From Physcousia sp015060555 (GTDB lineage: Bacteria; Bacteroidota; Bacteroidia; Bacteroidales; Bacteroidaceae): 64,000 nt of DNA. The stretch lies in NCBI GenBank assembly GCA_015060555.1, contig SUYG01000019.1, positions 1 through 64,000 of the forward strand, in the 5' to 3' direction. The notes beneath the pieces were generated by a model. The model did not search any database. It saw only the letters and a program-made list of their open reading frames with translations, and was not told the origin of the DNA. Position numbers and translations under genes: made by a program. Below are positions 8,242-16,948 of this stretch, piece by piece (the stretch's first letter is position 1; each line of letters begins with the position of its first letter).

Positions 8242-8517
8242 TTATTTTTTATGAAAGCGCATATAACTCTTGATTAAATTGCATTGGCCAGCTACTGGCA
8301 TCATCTTGTCATTACGAAGGTCAAAATATTCTCGTATCGTTTTTCCTATAGTTGGATTGACCTCTTTATAATGCTTCTTCAGAGCCATATAATCCATTAG
8401 CAGACTCTCATTAGACTCAATGAGCTTGAAGACATCAAGGGTGATATGAGGATTAACAGTGCCACCCTTTTCCAAATAAACTTTAATTGCTGATTCTGTA
8501 AATTCTTTAATAGTCAT
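8242..8517 (-). CDS. small helical protein of unknown function
   Basis: A 91-residue protein, mostly helical by sequence pattern (MTIKEFTESAIKVYLEKGG; LLMDYMALKKHYKEVNP). It has no recognised motif and no signal peptide. It sits between two other small unknown genes with gaps of 16 and 18 bases, which supports co-transcription. The repeated pattern of small genes downstream of the helicase suggests cargo whose individual roles cannot be read from sequence. Confidence 0.6.
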   Translation of the reverse strand: MTIKEFTESAIKVYLEKGGTVNPHITLDVFKLIESNESLLMDYMALKKHYKEVNPTIGKTIREYFDLRNDKMMPVAGQCNLIKSYMRFHKK

Positions 8518-8535
8518 AATCTTGTATTTTTAATT

Positions 8536-8796
8536 TTACTTTTTATCCCAGAAATAGTACATAATATCCAAGCTTTCTCCACTTTGAATGATTTGGATTT
8601 TGCTGGTCGTAACAAGAACCACTATCGGTAATCCTTTGTCAACTACACGCCCATCTGATATTTTGAAGTCAACTTCAAAAGTGTGCTTCATCTTGTATAT
8701 ACCAAGATAATGCAAGCCAATCTCTGGGCGTTCTACCTGATATTCTTTCTGGACTGCAAATAATGCACGGTGTCGAGCTTGTGGAATTGTCATCAT
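8536..8796 (-). CDS. small alpha/beta protein of unknown function
   Basis: An 86-residue protein with an N-terminal helix and four probable strands (including HTFEVDFKISDGRVVDKGLPIVVLVTTSKIQII), close to a cystatin-like or immunity-protein-like layout, but no family can be named. It lies five bases downstream of the ADP-ribosylglycohydrolase-like gene, so the two are probably translated from one message; an immunity or regulatory partner is possible but unproven. Confidence 0.55.
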   Translation of the reverse strand: MMTIPQARHRALFAVQKEYQVERPEIGLHYLGIYKMKHTFEVDFKISDGRVVDKGLPIVVLVTTSKIQIIQSGESLDIMYYFWDKK

Positions 8797-8801
8797 AGCA
8801 T

Positions 8802-9878
8802 TTATACTTTTATGACCCTACCTTTGTGTTCCAATAGCCATTCGACAAACTCTTTTGAATTGTGGAATTTATCATCACCATCTTCTAATTTGATGATGAT
8901 ATATTTGCCGTCTTGCTTCTTATGGAATTGGAAGCGGCAAATCAGTACCTGGCTCCTGTAGAAGTATATCCAACCATCATCTAGGTAGAACCCATAGCGG
9001 TTCTCCCAGTCTGTGTACCAAGCCCGGATAAGATGGTGGTGTTCCTCTTCAGAGAACTCATACTTGTGTACATCTTCATAGGACGGTGACCACTTATGTT
9101 TTTTAACATTGGTAAGAGCACAATTCTTCTTGAAGAATTTGCGGTCTCTGTCCTCCTTCTCTATCATCATTTCTGAAAGACGTTGAATTTCCTCTTTCCT
9201 GTTGAAAGCATGGTAGTACAGTTCACCTCTGATAACGCCATCCACGGCATATCTCTCTTTGATGTAGTTAAATCGGCATCCATACATTGCGCTAGCGAAA
9301 GCACCTGCAATTGCAGCTGTCAAGTGGGTATCATCAGACCATTTTACAGCGTTATGGATGGTCGATGTATAGTCATATCCCAGATAAAAAGCGTTCCAAG
9401 CTCGGAATACGTATGTCAATAAGCCAAACCCAAAGTCAGCGCCTGGCAACTTTTGTTCTCCTTTTCTCCACTGCCAATGCTTAGATAGTTCTTCAAAAGT
9501 GTGGCATGAATGGTATGCTTCACCTTTGGTGCTACCATTCAGCAACGACTTCAACAGTTCCCTAACGAACATTCTAGCATAGAATTCTTCCTTGTCAAGC
9601 CCCGGGAATTGGGGGATATGCCTTTCCAGCTCCTCGCCATACCATGCAACAGCTATCTGCCACATCAGCCATTGACCAAAGAAGCAATCATCCATTGGTG
9701 TGCCGATGGGTTTGGTATCAATCTTTTCTTCGGGACAGAAGAACGTATTGGCAGCATTTATCAATGCGATGCCATACGGTGAAGGCATAGCCGTGTTTAA
9801 TACCAATTGTTTGTAGAAAGTCTCATGGTCTTTCTCCCATGTACTTACTGCAAGGTCACCTATGATAGCTCCAATCAT
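8802..9878 (-). CDS. divergent ADP-ribosylglycohydrolase (DraG-like) family protein
   Basis: A 358-residue protein. It begins MIGAIIGDLAVSTWE, the usual first motif of the ADP-ribosylglycohydrolase fold, and later has SDDTHLTAAIAGAFASAMYG, equivalent to the C-terminal GGDTDT-IAAIAGA motif. The N-terminal metal-binding S/T-D-D-T motif normally about 50 residues in is not visible (PYGIALINAAN stands there), so binuclear Mg binding may be impaired or rearranged. The family removes ADP-ribose from proteins or small molecules. The position downstream of a SIR2 gene and BREX suggests a role in NAD/ADP-ribose chemistry, which is inference. Confidence 0.75.
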   Translation of the reverse strand: MIGAIIGDLAVSTWEKDHETFYKQLVLNTAMPSPYGIALINAANTFFCPEEKIDTKPIGTPMDDCFFGQWLMWQIAVAWYGEELERHIPQFPGLDKEEFYARMFVRELLKSLLNGSTKGEAYHSCHTFEELSKHWQWRKGEQKLPGADFGFGLLTYVFRAWNAFYLGYDYTSTIHNAVKWSDDTHLTAAIAGAFASAMYGCRFNYIKERYAVDGVIRGELYYHAFNRKEEIQRLSEMMIEKEDRDRKFFKKNCALTNVKKHKWSPSYEDVHKYEFSEEEHHHLIRAWYTDWENRYGFYLDDGWIYFYRSQVLICRFQFHKKQDGKYIIIKLEDGDDKFHNSKEFVEWLLEHKGRVIKV

Positions 9879-9891
9879 AATTCTTAACGTT

Positions 9892-10125
9892 CTATCTTCT
9901 GATACTATTCTCGTGCAGATTTCGCCAAAACGATTTGTACTTCATGCATATCTCATAATTGACACCGTATACTTCTGCCCAGTGCTTGATGTCTTCCTTT
10001 GAGGCATCATAGCCAAGCACACCCCAAACACACCCTGCGCGATGCTTGCGGTCTGTTTCTTCATCAACGGTGAACTCTGAGTGCATTTTCTCAGTCAGTT
10101 CGTCATATTGGGGATATCTTCTCAT
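9892..10125 (-). CDS. small protein of unknown function
   Basis: A 77-residue, strongly charged protein with several aromatic residues (MRRYPQYDELTEKMHSEFTVD; WAEVYGVNYEICMKYKSFW) and no recognised family. The pattern is of two or three helices. It starts 14 bases after the 123-residue gene and ends 13 bases before the DraG-like gene, so it belongs to the same transcript. The second half resembles a small DNA-binding HTH only weakly. Confidence 0.55.
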   Translation of the reverse strand: MRRYPQYDELTEKMHSEFTVDEETDRKHRAGCVWGVLGYDASKEDIKHWAEVYGVNYEICMKYKSFWRNLHENSIRR

Positions 10126-10139
10126 TTTAACTTTTCTCT

Positions 10140-10511
10140 TTATACATATTCAATTTCATATTTCCATCCGTCACACTGCTGCGCTTTCAAGCCGACCAGC
10201 TCAGCCGGAAACTTAGGATGTTTTCTGATATAATCTTTCGCGGCTTTCCCCGAAAGGAACTCTGGAGAAGGATGAATGGAGATGCGCTTTCTTCTCCTTT
10301 CAGCCACTTCAAGAGCCTGGCACATTCGCCATATAGGAACAGGCACTTCAAATCCATTCTGAGAAACCGCCTCGATGATGGTACCCACATATTCATCAAA
10401 CTCTTCGGAGTATCTACCAGTGCCGTAGCCCTGTAAATACTCCAAGAGGATTTCTTTTCCTCTTGTGTACTTGGTTGCCACTTGCTCTATGTCCTCTGTT
10501 CCAATATACAT
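10140..10511 (-). CDS. protein of unknown function
   Basis: A 123-residue soluble protein without signal peptide. The N-terminal half is helical; the C-terminal half contains SPEFLSGKAAKDYIRKHPKFP and ends with a strand pair (GWKYEIEYV). No family is recognised. It lies in the middle of the small-gene cargo series, with gaps of 14 and 21 bases to its neighbours. Confidence 0.6.
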   Translation of the reverse strand: MYIGTEDIEQVATKYTRGKEILLEYLQGYGTGRYSEEFDEYVGTIIEAVSQNGFEVPVPIWRMCQALEVAERRRKRISIHPSPEFLSGKAAKDYIRKHPKFPAELVGLKAQQCDGWKYEIEYV

Positions 10512-10532
10512 AACGCTACATTTCTATTTCAT

Positions 10533-10877
10533 TTACCCAGCAAAAGCGGCGTAAAATATAAAGATTATGAAAGCGATAAATAAAATGACAAGTATGATTT
10601 CATTGTTATCAGCAGTGCCTTTTGCTCGATCCTCTTTCCATTTTTTGACTGTTTGATATATCATCCACCCAGAAATAATAAGGCTGATTATGAGAAGGAT
10701 GATAAAAAAGATGAGTTTAAATTCATTTGGAAGATTTGATTGAGTGATGCCACCTATGACAAGGCCAAATACCAATAAGGCTGCAACTGTTAAACAGCCA
10801 CATCCTGGACTTGACTTTTCGCCTTCGTTATATATGTTCAATAGTCCATAAAGAACAGCTTTGATAGCTTCGCCCAT
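10533..10877 (-). CDS. small integral membrane protein, three predicted segments
   Basis: A 114-residue protein with three hydrophobic segments: about residues 28-45 (GCLTVAALLVFGLVIGG), 54-75 (IFFIILLIISLIISGWMIY) and 94-112 (IILVILFIAFIIFIFYAAF). A charged loop (KKWKEDRAKGTADNNE) separates the second and third. It probably sits in the inner membrane. It follows the 120-residue gene by three bases. A membrane effector role is conceivable given the defence context, but nothing in the sequence identifies it. Confidence 0.7.
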   Translation of the reverse strand: MGEAIKAVLYGLLNIYNEGEKSSPGCGCLTVAALLVFGLVIGGITQSNLPNEFKLIFFIILLIISLIISGWMIYQTVKKWKEDRAKGTADNNEIILVILFIAFIIFIFYAAFAG

Positions 10878-10880
10878 ATC

Positions 10881-11243
10881 CTAAACGTTTTTATTTGACT
10901 TCAATTTTTCTCCCCTTTCAGCCCAGTATAATGCTGCTTCCTGTTGGCAGCTGGTGAGAGCTTCGTCCACCTCGTCAATATTCTCATCGGTAATCTCGAT
11001 GGTTGGGTGCTCAGGTGTGCCGCCGCCAGCCTGAATGCAAATGAAGTCACGGCGATCTGGAGCGACCGTAACAAACTCTTCTTTTTCATCCATTAACTTC
11101 ATCACTTTTTCATATTCACCTTCCCCTTCTGGGATTTCGATGACCTGTACATTCATCCACGGATATTCGTTGGATGTGAGAAGATGGTAACGTTTCCCGT
11201 TTTCCGCCATCTGGTATTTGTATGTAAAAGTGTACTTTTCCAT
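10881..11243 (-). CDS. acidic protein of unknown function
   Basis: A 120-residue soluble, acidic protein with an N-terminal beta segment (YTFTYKYQM) and a helical C-terminus (DEALTSCQQEAALYWAERGEKL). No family is recognised. It starts 41 bases after the helicase stop and is followed at three bases by the small membrane protein; the pair could be a soluble-plus-membrane unit. Confidence 0.6.
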   Translation of the reverse strand: MEKYTFTYKYQMAENGKRYHLLTSNEYPWMNVQVIEIPEGEGEYEKVMKLMDEKEEFVTVAPDRRDFICIQAGGGTPEHPTIEITDENIDEVDEALTSCQQEAALYWAERGEKLKSNKNV

Positions 11244-11284
11244 TATGAATCAGCTGTTAAATTCGTGTTTTGTTCCGCCATTAT

Positions 11285-13288
11285 TTATTCGTTAAAAGTA
11301 ATAGAAAACTCCTGGTTGTCGTTATTTGTATATAGGATTTTGTTACCTTCTTCTCTTATATACCCGATTAGAAAATAATCCTTCTCTATATCATGAACAA
11401 TTCTATATCCTTTACTGTTAATCGGTTTCTTTATCCAGACGCTGCCTTGTTTATCGTTGAACCCCTTCGGATAATCTCCGAGTTTTATGTAATCGCCTGT
11501 TACTTCTAGATAATATCCTAATTTCGATAGAACAACACGACAATTATATGACAAGAATCTCTTGCTGGAATAAATAAACGGAACCGAATCAACAAAATAC
11601 CATTCATCATCAGACTCTTCATCCTCCGATTCTTGTTGTTCAATTTCTTTCATCTTATGCTTCACCTCAGCTATCACCATTCTGATTTCAGCATATTTCA
11701 CGTTTGGGGCACACAAGTTTTTGATGTCCTTTAACGGACAGTCAACGCCAACACTTTTAATAGCATTAAGGATTGGCAAGTAGTTATCTCTATCTACAAA
11801 ATCTGGAGCCTTTAGTTCTCCATTTTCAATTAGCTTTGCAATATGGCCATAGATAATTTCAATTCTTTGGCTGCTTTGCTCTGCTATCTGCTGAGGGTTA
11901 AGCCCGTCTCTTATCATCCACAATGTCCGCTGCTCTCCATGAATAGGAGTCAAATGGCTGACAGTTTCTGTTTCTGGTTCCTCATCGAGAACAATTCTCT
12001 TCACAGACTTCATATAGGCTGTGACAATTGGATCTGTCTTGATTATCTTTGCTGTGATGGGTGAAACGAGAACAATACCATGAAATTTGCGGCAGCGGCT
12101 AAGAGCCACATAAACTTGCCCGTAAGTAAAAGCCTTGCCGGCATCTATAATCACCTTGTCAAATGTCAGACCCTGACTTTTGTGAATAGTTACAGCCCAG
12201 GCAAGCTTCAACGGGTACTGTCTAAACGAGCCACAAAGGATTGCTTCAATCTCTTTGGTCTTCTTATTGATATGATACCTATAAAAATCCCAGGTCTGAC
12301 GTTCAACACCAATCACATTTCCCTCATCTGTTCTGACTATAATCCCTCTATCTCCCAGAGACTGTACAGTTCCAAGAGTACCATTAACGTATTGGTTACA
12401 ATCGTTATCATTTCTGATAAACATGACTCTTGCACCCTTTTTTAGTCGGAGCACATAGTTTGTGGGATATTCCTCTTTTGGGAAAAAGTCCTCGATATAT
12501 GCCTTATACTCATACTCAACTCCCCCCAGCTCTTCCAACCTTCTATTATTGTATGTCTTAGACCTCCAATTATGAGTTGTCAATCTGATATAACCTTCAT
12601 CATCCTTCGGAACGAAATCTTTTTTGAATCTTCCTTCCAGTTCTTTAAGCTCCGTTGTTGAGACGTGTCCAAGCCTGACATTATTCAACAAAGTAACAAA
12701 GTTTCGGTCGTCCTGTCGGTGTATGATCTTCAATTCAAACATCGGGCAATCCAACCGCTTCAATACTTTGCTGCTGAAGAAATATGGTGAATCGTATTTC
12801 TCTCTTAGCTGATCCCAGTCCTCTTCCTGAGCTACAGGCATCAGTTGGTACAAGTCACCAAACATGACCATCTGTATTCCCCCAAAAGGAAGAGGATTTT
12901 TCCTATAGTGCCTCAGTACATCATCCATTTCATCCAGCAGGTCGCATCGAACCATACTCACTTCATCTATGATGATAAGATCTACACTATTGACCAGTCT
13001 TATTTCCTCCTCTTTCAGGGCATATAGTTTATGCATCCTCATTCCTGGAATGTATGGCCCAAGTGGCAGATGCAAGAAAGAATGAATGGTAACACCTTCT
13101 GCATTCTTTGCAGCTACACCCGTAGGTGCAAGAACAACGGTCTTTCTGTTGTTCCGCTTGCATTGGCGCACAATCTCTTTAAGTACAGTTGTTTTACCTG
13201 TACCTGCCTTACCTGTAATGAAGAGCGACTTGCCTTCCAAAACAAGGCCAAGAGCCTTCTCGCCGTATTTATCTAATTGAATGCTCAT
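11285..13288 (-). CDS. PIF1/RecD-like superfamily 1 DNA helicase
   Basis: A 667-residue helicase. Walker A is GKAGTGKT at residues 26-33, Walker B is DLIIIDEVSMV, motif III is MFGDLYQLMPV, and the SF1 motif V-like WAVTIHKSQGLTFDKVIID is near residue 370, followed by VALSRCR. This is the PIF1 layout: a 5'-3' helicase of single-stranded DNA or D-loops. The C-terminal 250 residues contain an HTH-like stretch (NPQQIAEQSSQRIEIIYGHIAKLI) and a beta-rich end. It follows brxL and three small genes in the same direction, so it is probably BREX-associated cargo; cores of BREX do not normally include it. Confidence 0.85.
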   Translation of the reverse strand: MSIQLDKYGEKALGLVLEGKSLFITGKAGTGKTTVLKEIVRQCKRNNRKTVVLAPTGVAAKNAEGVTIHSFLHLPLGPYIPGMRMHKLYALKEEEIRLVNSVDLIIIDEVSMVRCDLLDEMDDVLRHYRKNPLPFGGIQMVMFGDLYQLMPVAQEEDWDQLREKYDSPYFFSSKVLKRLDCPMFELKIIHRQDDRNFVTLLNNVRLGHVSTTELKELEGRFKKDFVPKDDEGYIRLTTHNWRSKTYNNRRLEELGGVEYEYKAYIEDFFPKEEYPTNYVLRLKKGARVMFIRNDNDCNQYVNGTLGTVQSLGDRGIIVRTDEGNVIGVERQTWDFYRYHINKKTKEIEAILCGSFRQYPLKLAWAVTIHKSQGLTFDKVIIDAGKAFTYGQVYVALSRCRKFHGIVLVSPITAKIIKTDPIVTAYMKSVKRIVLDEEPETETVSHLTPIHGEQRTLWMIRDGLNPQQIAEQSSQRIEIIYGHIAKLIENGELKAPDFVDRDNYLPILNAIKSVGVDCPLKDIKNLCAPNVKYAEIRMVIAEVKHKMKEIEQQESEDEESDDEWYFVDSVPFIYSSKRFLSYNCRVVLSKLGYYLEVTGDYIKLGDYPKGFNDKQGSVWIKKPINSKGYRIVHDIEKDYFLIGYIREEGNKILYTNNDNQEFSITFNE

Positions 13289-13305
13289 TCAGTCCTTTAG
13301 TATAT

Positions 13306-13569
13306 TTACAGATAATCAACGTGAAATTGAAATTCACAGTCCTGACATTCGCAACTTCCGTCGCGGTAAACGGTCACATTTGGGCTACCACATTCCGGGC
13401 AATAGACATCATCTACGTTTACTTGACTGTAATTGTTTGAATATCTATTCGGACTTTTTCGGGAGCCATTGCGATTATGGTTCCTGCGTTGGAATAATCC
13501 AGGAAAGTCTTCTGCCAGCACAGCAACTAAGCATAACACAAATAGTATTGTAAAAATAAAAAATGTCAT
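13306..13569 (-). CDS. small membrane-anchored zinc-ribbon protein
   Basis: An 87-residue protein. Residues 1-20 form a hydrophobic anchor (MTFFIFTILFVLCLVAVLAE), residues 25-45 are basic and Asn-rich, and the C-terminus has a zinc ribbon, CPECG then CECQDC. The N-terminus overlaps the stop of the 186-residue gene by four bases, suggesting coupled translation. A ribbon tethered at the membrane could bind nucleic acid or protein partners; no known function. Confidence 0.65.
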   Translation of the reverse strand: MTFFIFTILFVLCLVAVLAEDFPGLFQRRNHNRNGSRKSPNRYSNNYSQVNVDDVYCPECGSPNVTVYRDGSCECQDCEFQFHVDYL

Positions 13570-14126
13570 TCGTCACTTTCTTTATTGTCGTAATACCCAG
13601 CTTCATATCCTTCTTCATACCCCTGCTCATATTCATCTTTTTTCCATCCCTCATATCTGCACTCATCATCAAACTGGCCACCAAAGCCATTGCCCATCAC
13701 AGCATCATCCTCACCATCATCATAGCCTTTCTCATATCCTTCTTCGTAATAACGAGAGATTTTCACGGGCTTGACAGGTTGAGCTTGTGGCAGTTCTTGT
13801 TGTTGCTCTTGCACTTCAACCTTGGGCTGTTCTACCTGTTCTTGTGTAGATGTTGAAGCTGGAGTTGATGTCTGAGGTGGATAATATGGTGTTTGATAAT
13901 TATATGTTGGAACTGTCACATACTGAGGGTTTGGCTCTTGTTTGGTTTCTTTCTTATTATCTGAACTACAAGTAGCATATAAAAAACCTGCAAACAAAAT
14001 GATGGCCACAAAGTAGCCGAAGCCACAGCCTCGGTTGTCGCTGCCCCCACCACCAAAGTATTCAGGGAGTTCCCCCGTATGCTGGTGGTAGTCATAATCT
14101 GCCATCATTCTTGTAAATGCGCTCAT
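13566..14126 (-). CDS. membrane protein with Glu-Gly-Tyr repeats
   Basis: A 186-residue protein. A single membrane segment lies near residues 36-52 (GYFVAIILFAGFLYATC), followed by a long Pro/Gln/Thr-rich linker. The C-terminus has repeated YEEGYEKGYDDG and YEQGYEEGYEAG units, a G-Y-x-x-G-Y pattern seen in some deca-GX3/Yae1-like helical repeats. It shares the MSxFT start with the upstream 73-residue protein, perhaps from an old duplication. The repeats suggest a helical oligomerisation surface. Function is unknown. Confidence 0.65.
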   Translation of the reverse strand: MSAFTRMMADYDYHQHTGELPEYFGGGGSDNRGCGFGYFVAIILFAGFLYATCSSDNKKETKQEPNPQYVTVPTYNYQTPYYPPQTSTPASTSTQEQVEQPKVEVQEQQQELPQAQPVKPVKISRYYEEGYEKGYDDGEDDAVMGNGFGGQFDDECRYEGWKKDEYEQGYEEGYEAGYYDNKESDE

Positions 14127-14162
14127 TGTATGCTATCTATATTGTTCTTCGTAAAAAAGACT

Positions 14163-14384
14163 CTAAATGACACCGCTGCAATCCAAAACAAATAATAGGA
14201 CTAAGATAAGGGCTAAGAGGCATCCAGTGTAAGCCTTCCAACCTTTCTCTTTCTTTGCCTCTTCATATTGCTCTGCCCAGCTCTTACGTCCCCTTCGTGA
14301 GGAGTGTCTGCTATTCGAGTCGCTCATTTCTTCATGAGCATCCTCTATGGCTGTCATTGCCAGGAAATCTGTAAAGTCAGACAT
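14163..14384 (-). CDS. small single-pass membrane protein
   Basis: A 73-residue protein with a charged N-terminus (including the basic SRHSSRRGRKS) and one C-terminal membrane helix (GCLLALILVLLFVLDCSGV). It is the first gene after brxL, 29 bases downstream, in the same direction. The tail-anchored arrangement and its companions (186- and 87-residue membrane proteins) suggest a small membrane complex encoded right behind BREX. No family is recognised. Confidence 0.6.
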   Translation of the reverse strand: MSDFTDFLAMTAIEDAHEEMSDSNSRHSSRRGRKSWAEQYEEAKKEKGWKAYTGCLLALILVLLFVLDCSGVI

Positions 14385-14413
14385 GTGATGAGGTTACTAT
14401 ATTATTCCATTTC

Positions 14414-16927
14414 CTACTCGCTTTTTCTTTTCACATTAACCACGTCACCTAAATGGTACACGACAAGCCAGAGGCAGAGATCACCATTGGCATCAGGAAC
14501 CAATTGTGATGCTTCAATGCGCAGTCTAATGGGTGTGCCATCTTCATTCTTTGCTGGCTCGAAGGTGATTTCCTTCACCTCGACAAGTGCGGTATCGCGG
14601 ACTGCATTATAGCCGACGGCCAATGACAGGTACTTGTATTCAATGGGCTTGTATGGATATACGCCATCATTCCATGCCATCGGGTCACCCTCGATGGGAG
14701 TCTGGATATACTTCTTATACGTAGTATCCTTGATTTCTCTGTACTCCTCTTTCTTGGTACCTTCTACAATCGCATCGAAGTACTCTTGTTTGATGGGCAG
14801 GTACAAAGAATTGGCTTTGACCTCTTCGGCCAGTGACGTTTTTTCCATCAGATCCGAACCCTCCTTCAGGTAGGTAACGGTGAAAGCGCGGCATCGGCGT
14901 TCACTCTGGCGAATCTGAGCGAGGGTGTAACGCTCGAACTTATCATAGATGTCAAGGCCACGAGTAAGCAGAATTTTCCAGCCGTTATCAAGCTGAATCC
15001 AGCGGTCGTGGTCAGCCTTGAAGTCGTATGTAAAGGTAATGCCGTAGGATTCCAGCTCATCCTTGATGCCATCGAATGTGTCAATCATTTCAGGAATCTT
15101 CTCTTCATCGTTCTGCGTACTAACATGAACGCTCAGCTCTTCGGGGAAGTCAGAGCATTCACGCAGTGATGCTATCAGTTCCATCAGATTGAATATCTGG
15201 AAGGGCGCACGGATGTAAGGGTCGGTTATGGTGATTGATCGTGCACTACGGAAATAATCACCAAATAGGGAGTTGTAAGTGACCCCCTTCTGATTCATTC
15301 GGATAGTCTTCAGCCCTTCCCGAAGCGGCTTGATACGCGGACGGCGTGTCTGCTCAACCTCTTTTGAAGGTTCTGCAGCAGGCTCCTTTCCGACAGTCGG
15401 AATCTCATTGTCCACCTCTTCTGCAGGTTCAGGTTCCTCATCTATATATTTATCCTCTATACCATTTTCCAAAGCTTCCAGCGTCTGTACCTTCACCTGT
15501 TCGCCCGTCTTCATATTTGTGTAAACGAACTTGGCAGGTTCTGCCTTGAAGGTTTCATCTATGATGTAAAGCTGATCCTTCACACGCTTACGGCTCTCCG
15601 CTGCAAAGTCAATCATTTCGTATGCTTCTTCATCCGTGAAGTTAAGGTCAGGATAAATCAGCTTAATCAAGCCGGAGAACGTCTTACGTACTGCCAGATG
15701 GTCTCGCTCTGAAAGCGAGCCATCGAACCTTGCGTATTCCTTCAGCTTGCCTGTGAGGTCTGTATTACGCATGGCGTGAAGCACAGCTGCTATGTAGTCA
15801 GTAATCAGGCCATAGCCTTTAGAGAAGCTATCCTTCTTCAGCATCTTTATCTCCCAACCTGGGTTATAAAGATGGATGCGGTCAAGGAAAGCACCTTTGA
15901 TGAATGATGTGGGTATGCTCTCAAACAAATGAGAGTTTCGGAGCATATAAGGTACGGTATGCTTCGTGTTACCCACAAATGACATCGAAGCTGATGCCTC
16001 GTGTGTAGCCTTACCGCGGTTGAAGGACTTATTGGCGAGGTAGTTCTGCATGGTGTCAATGAGCACGGCATCTGTGGCACGTCCCTTCTGCTGTTCAAAC
16101 TCATCCCATGCCACTACGTCCCAATAACCTACAAGTCCAAGTATCTCCTTATTGCCGGACATCTTCACGAACAGACGTGCAGAGGTGACATCACCGCCAC
16201 TTACCAAAACGCCGTATGGTGACAGTTCCTGGAACACATGGGACTTACCCGTACCCTTCGGTCCAAGTTCCATGAAGTTGAAGTTATTCTCAACGTGCGG
16301 CAACAGTCGAGACAGCACAATGAACTTCTCGCGTCGGTTCATCATATCCGGATTGAGTCCCACTGTATGAACGAGGAAGTCAATCCATTCTTCTGTTGTG
16401 AAGTTTTTGCGTTGGCTGATATAATACTGCAGATCGATGTTGGAGATTTGCACAGGCTTCAGCGTCTGTATCTCCCATCGAACCTTGACATCCTCTCCGG
16501 GGATATAGCCAACAGTCACGATGCACCAAACGCCGTTGCCGGAAAGCAGCTTTGGATTCTGCTTGACATACTCCGTTCCGATGGGAACGTGCGTCAAGCC
16601 CAAGTTTGCGAACTCGGCATTATATTCATCGTTGCGTTCATTCAGCGTGACGGAGATCTTATCAATGATACGATGCCGTCCGTTCTCGCGGATTTTGCCT
16701 TTTACGGCTTCCGCGTCGGCACGATGCACGTAGTTATTACGAATTACATCCTTGACTTTTTCAAGTCCGTTTTCAATATCTTCCGGGTCGTCACTGGCAC
16801 AGTACTGTCCCAGCAGGTATTCGAGAACGTATGTAGGTACAGGCAGACCACCTTTCACGAGGAAAGCCAGGTCTTTCCGAACCACTTTGCCTAAAAAGGC
16901 TTCCATTATCTTTTCTTGTAATGACAT
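14414..16927 (-). CDS. brxL: BrxL AAA+ protein with MIT_C-like and ASCH-like C-terminal domains
   Basis: An 837-residue protein. Residues 1 to about 455 follow the BrxL/TIGR02688 pattern closely: GKVVRKDL near the start, Walker A GPKGTGKS at 222-229, Walker B VVAWDEFE at about 271-278, and the RDHLAVRKTFSGLIKLIYP segment near 410-425. BrxL is a BREX core DNA-binding AAA+ protein. Usual type I BrxL continues into a Lon-protease-like domain, but here none is seen. Instead, after an acidic linker (about 460-540), residues 545-690 resemble the PLD-fold MIT_C domain (RSITITDPYIRAPFQIFNLMEL), and 707-835 resemble an ASCH domain (LPIKQEYFDAIVEGTKKEEY). The last two assignments are from pattern recognition. 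It is the last core BREX gene, 21 bases after pglZ. Confidence 0.85.
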   Translation of the reverse strand: MSLQEKIMEAFLGKVVRKDLAFLVKGGLPVPTYVLEYLLGQYCASDDPEDIENGLEKVKDVIRNNYVHRADAEAVKGKIRENGRHRIIDKISVTLNERNDEYNAEFANLGLTHVPIGTEYVKQNPKLLSGNGVWCIVTVGYIPGEDVKVRWEIQTLKPVQISNIDLQYYISQRKNFTTEEWIDFLVHTVGLNPDMMNRREKFIVLSRLLPHVENNFNFMELGPKGTGKSHVFQELSPYGVLVSGGDVTSARLFVKMSGNKEILGLVGYWDVVAWDEFEQQKGRATDAVLIDTMQNYLANKSFNRGKATHEASASMSFVGNTKHTVPYMLRNSHLFESIPTSFIKGAFLDRIHLYNPGWEIKMLKKDSFSKGYGLITDYIAAVLHAMRNTDLTGKLKEYARFDGSLSERDHLAVRKTFSGLIKLIYPDLNFTDEEAYEMIDFAAESRKRVKDQLYIIDETFKAEPAKFVYTNMKTGEQVKVQTLEALENGIEDKYIDEEPEPAEEVDNEIPTVGKEPAAEPSKEVEQTRRPRIKPLREGLKTIRMNQKGVTYNSLFGDYFRSARSITITDPYIRAPFQIFNLMELIASLRECSDFPEELSVHVSTQNDEEKIPEMIDTFDGIKDELESYGITFTYDFKADHDRWIQLDNGWKILLTRGLDIYDKFERYTLAQIRQSERRCRAFTVTYLKEGSDLMEKTSLAEEVKANSLYLPIKQEYFDAIVEGTKKEEYREIKDTTYKKYIQTPIEGDPMAWNDGVYPYKPIEYKYLSLAVGYNAVRDTALVEVKEITFEPAKNEDGTPIRLRIEASQLVPDANGDLCLWLVVYHLGDVVNVKRKSE

Positions 16928-16948
16928 ATAGCGAATGTATTATATAAC

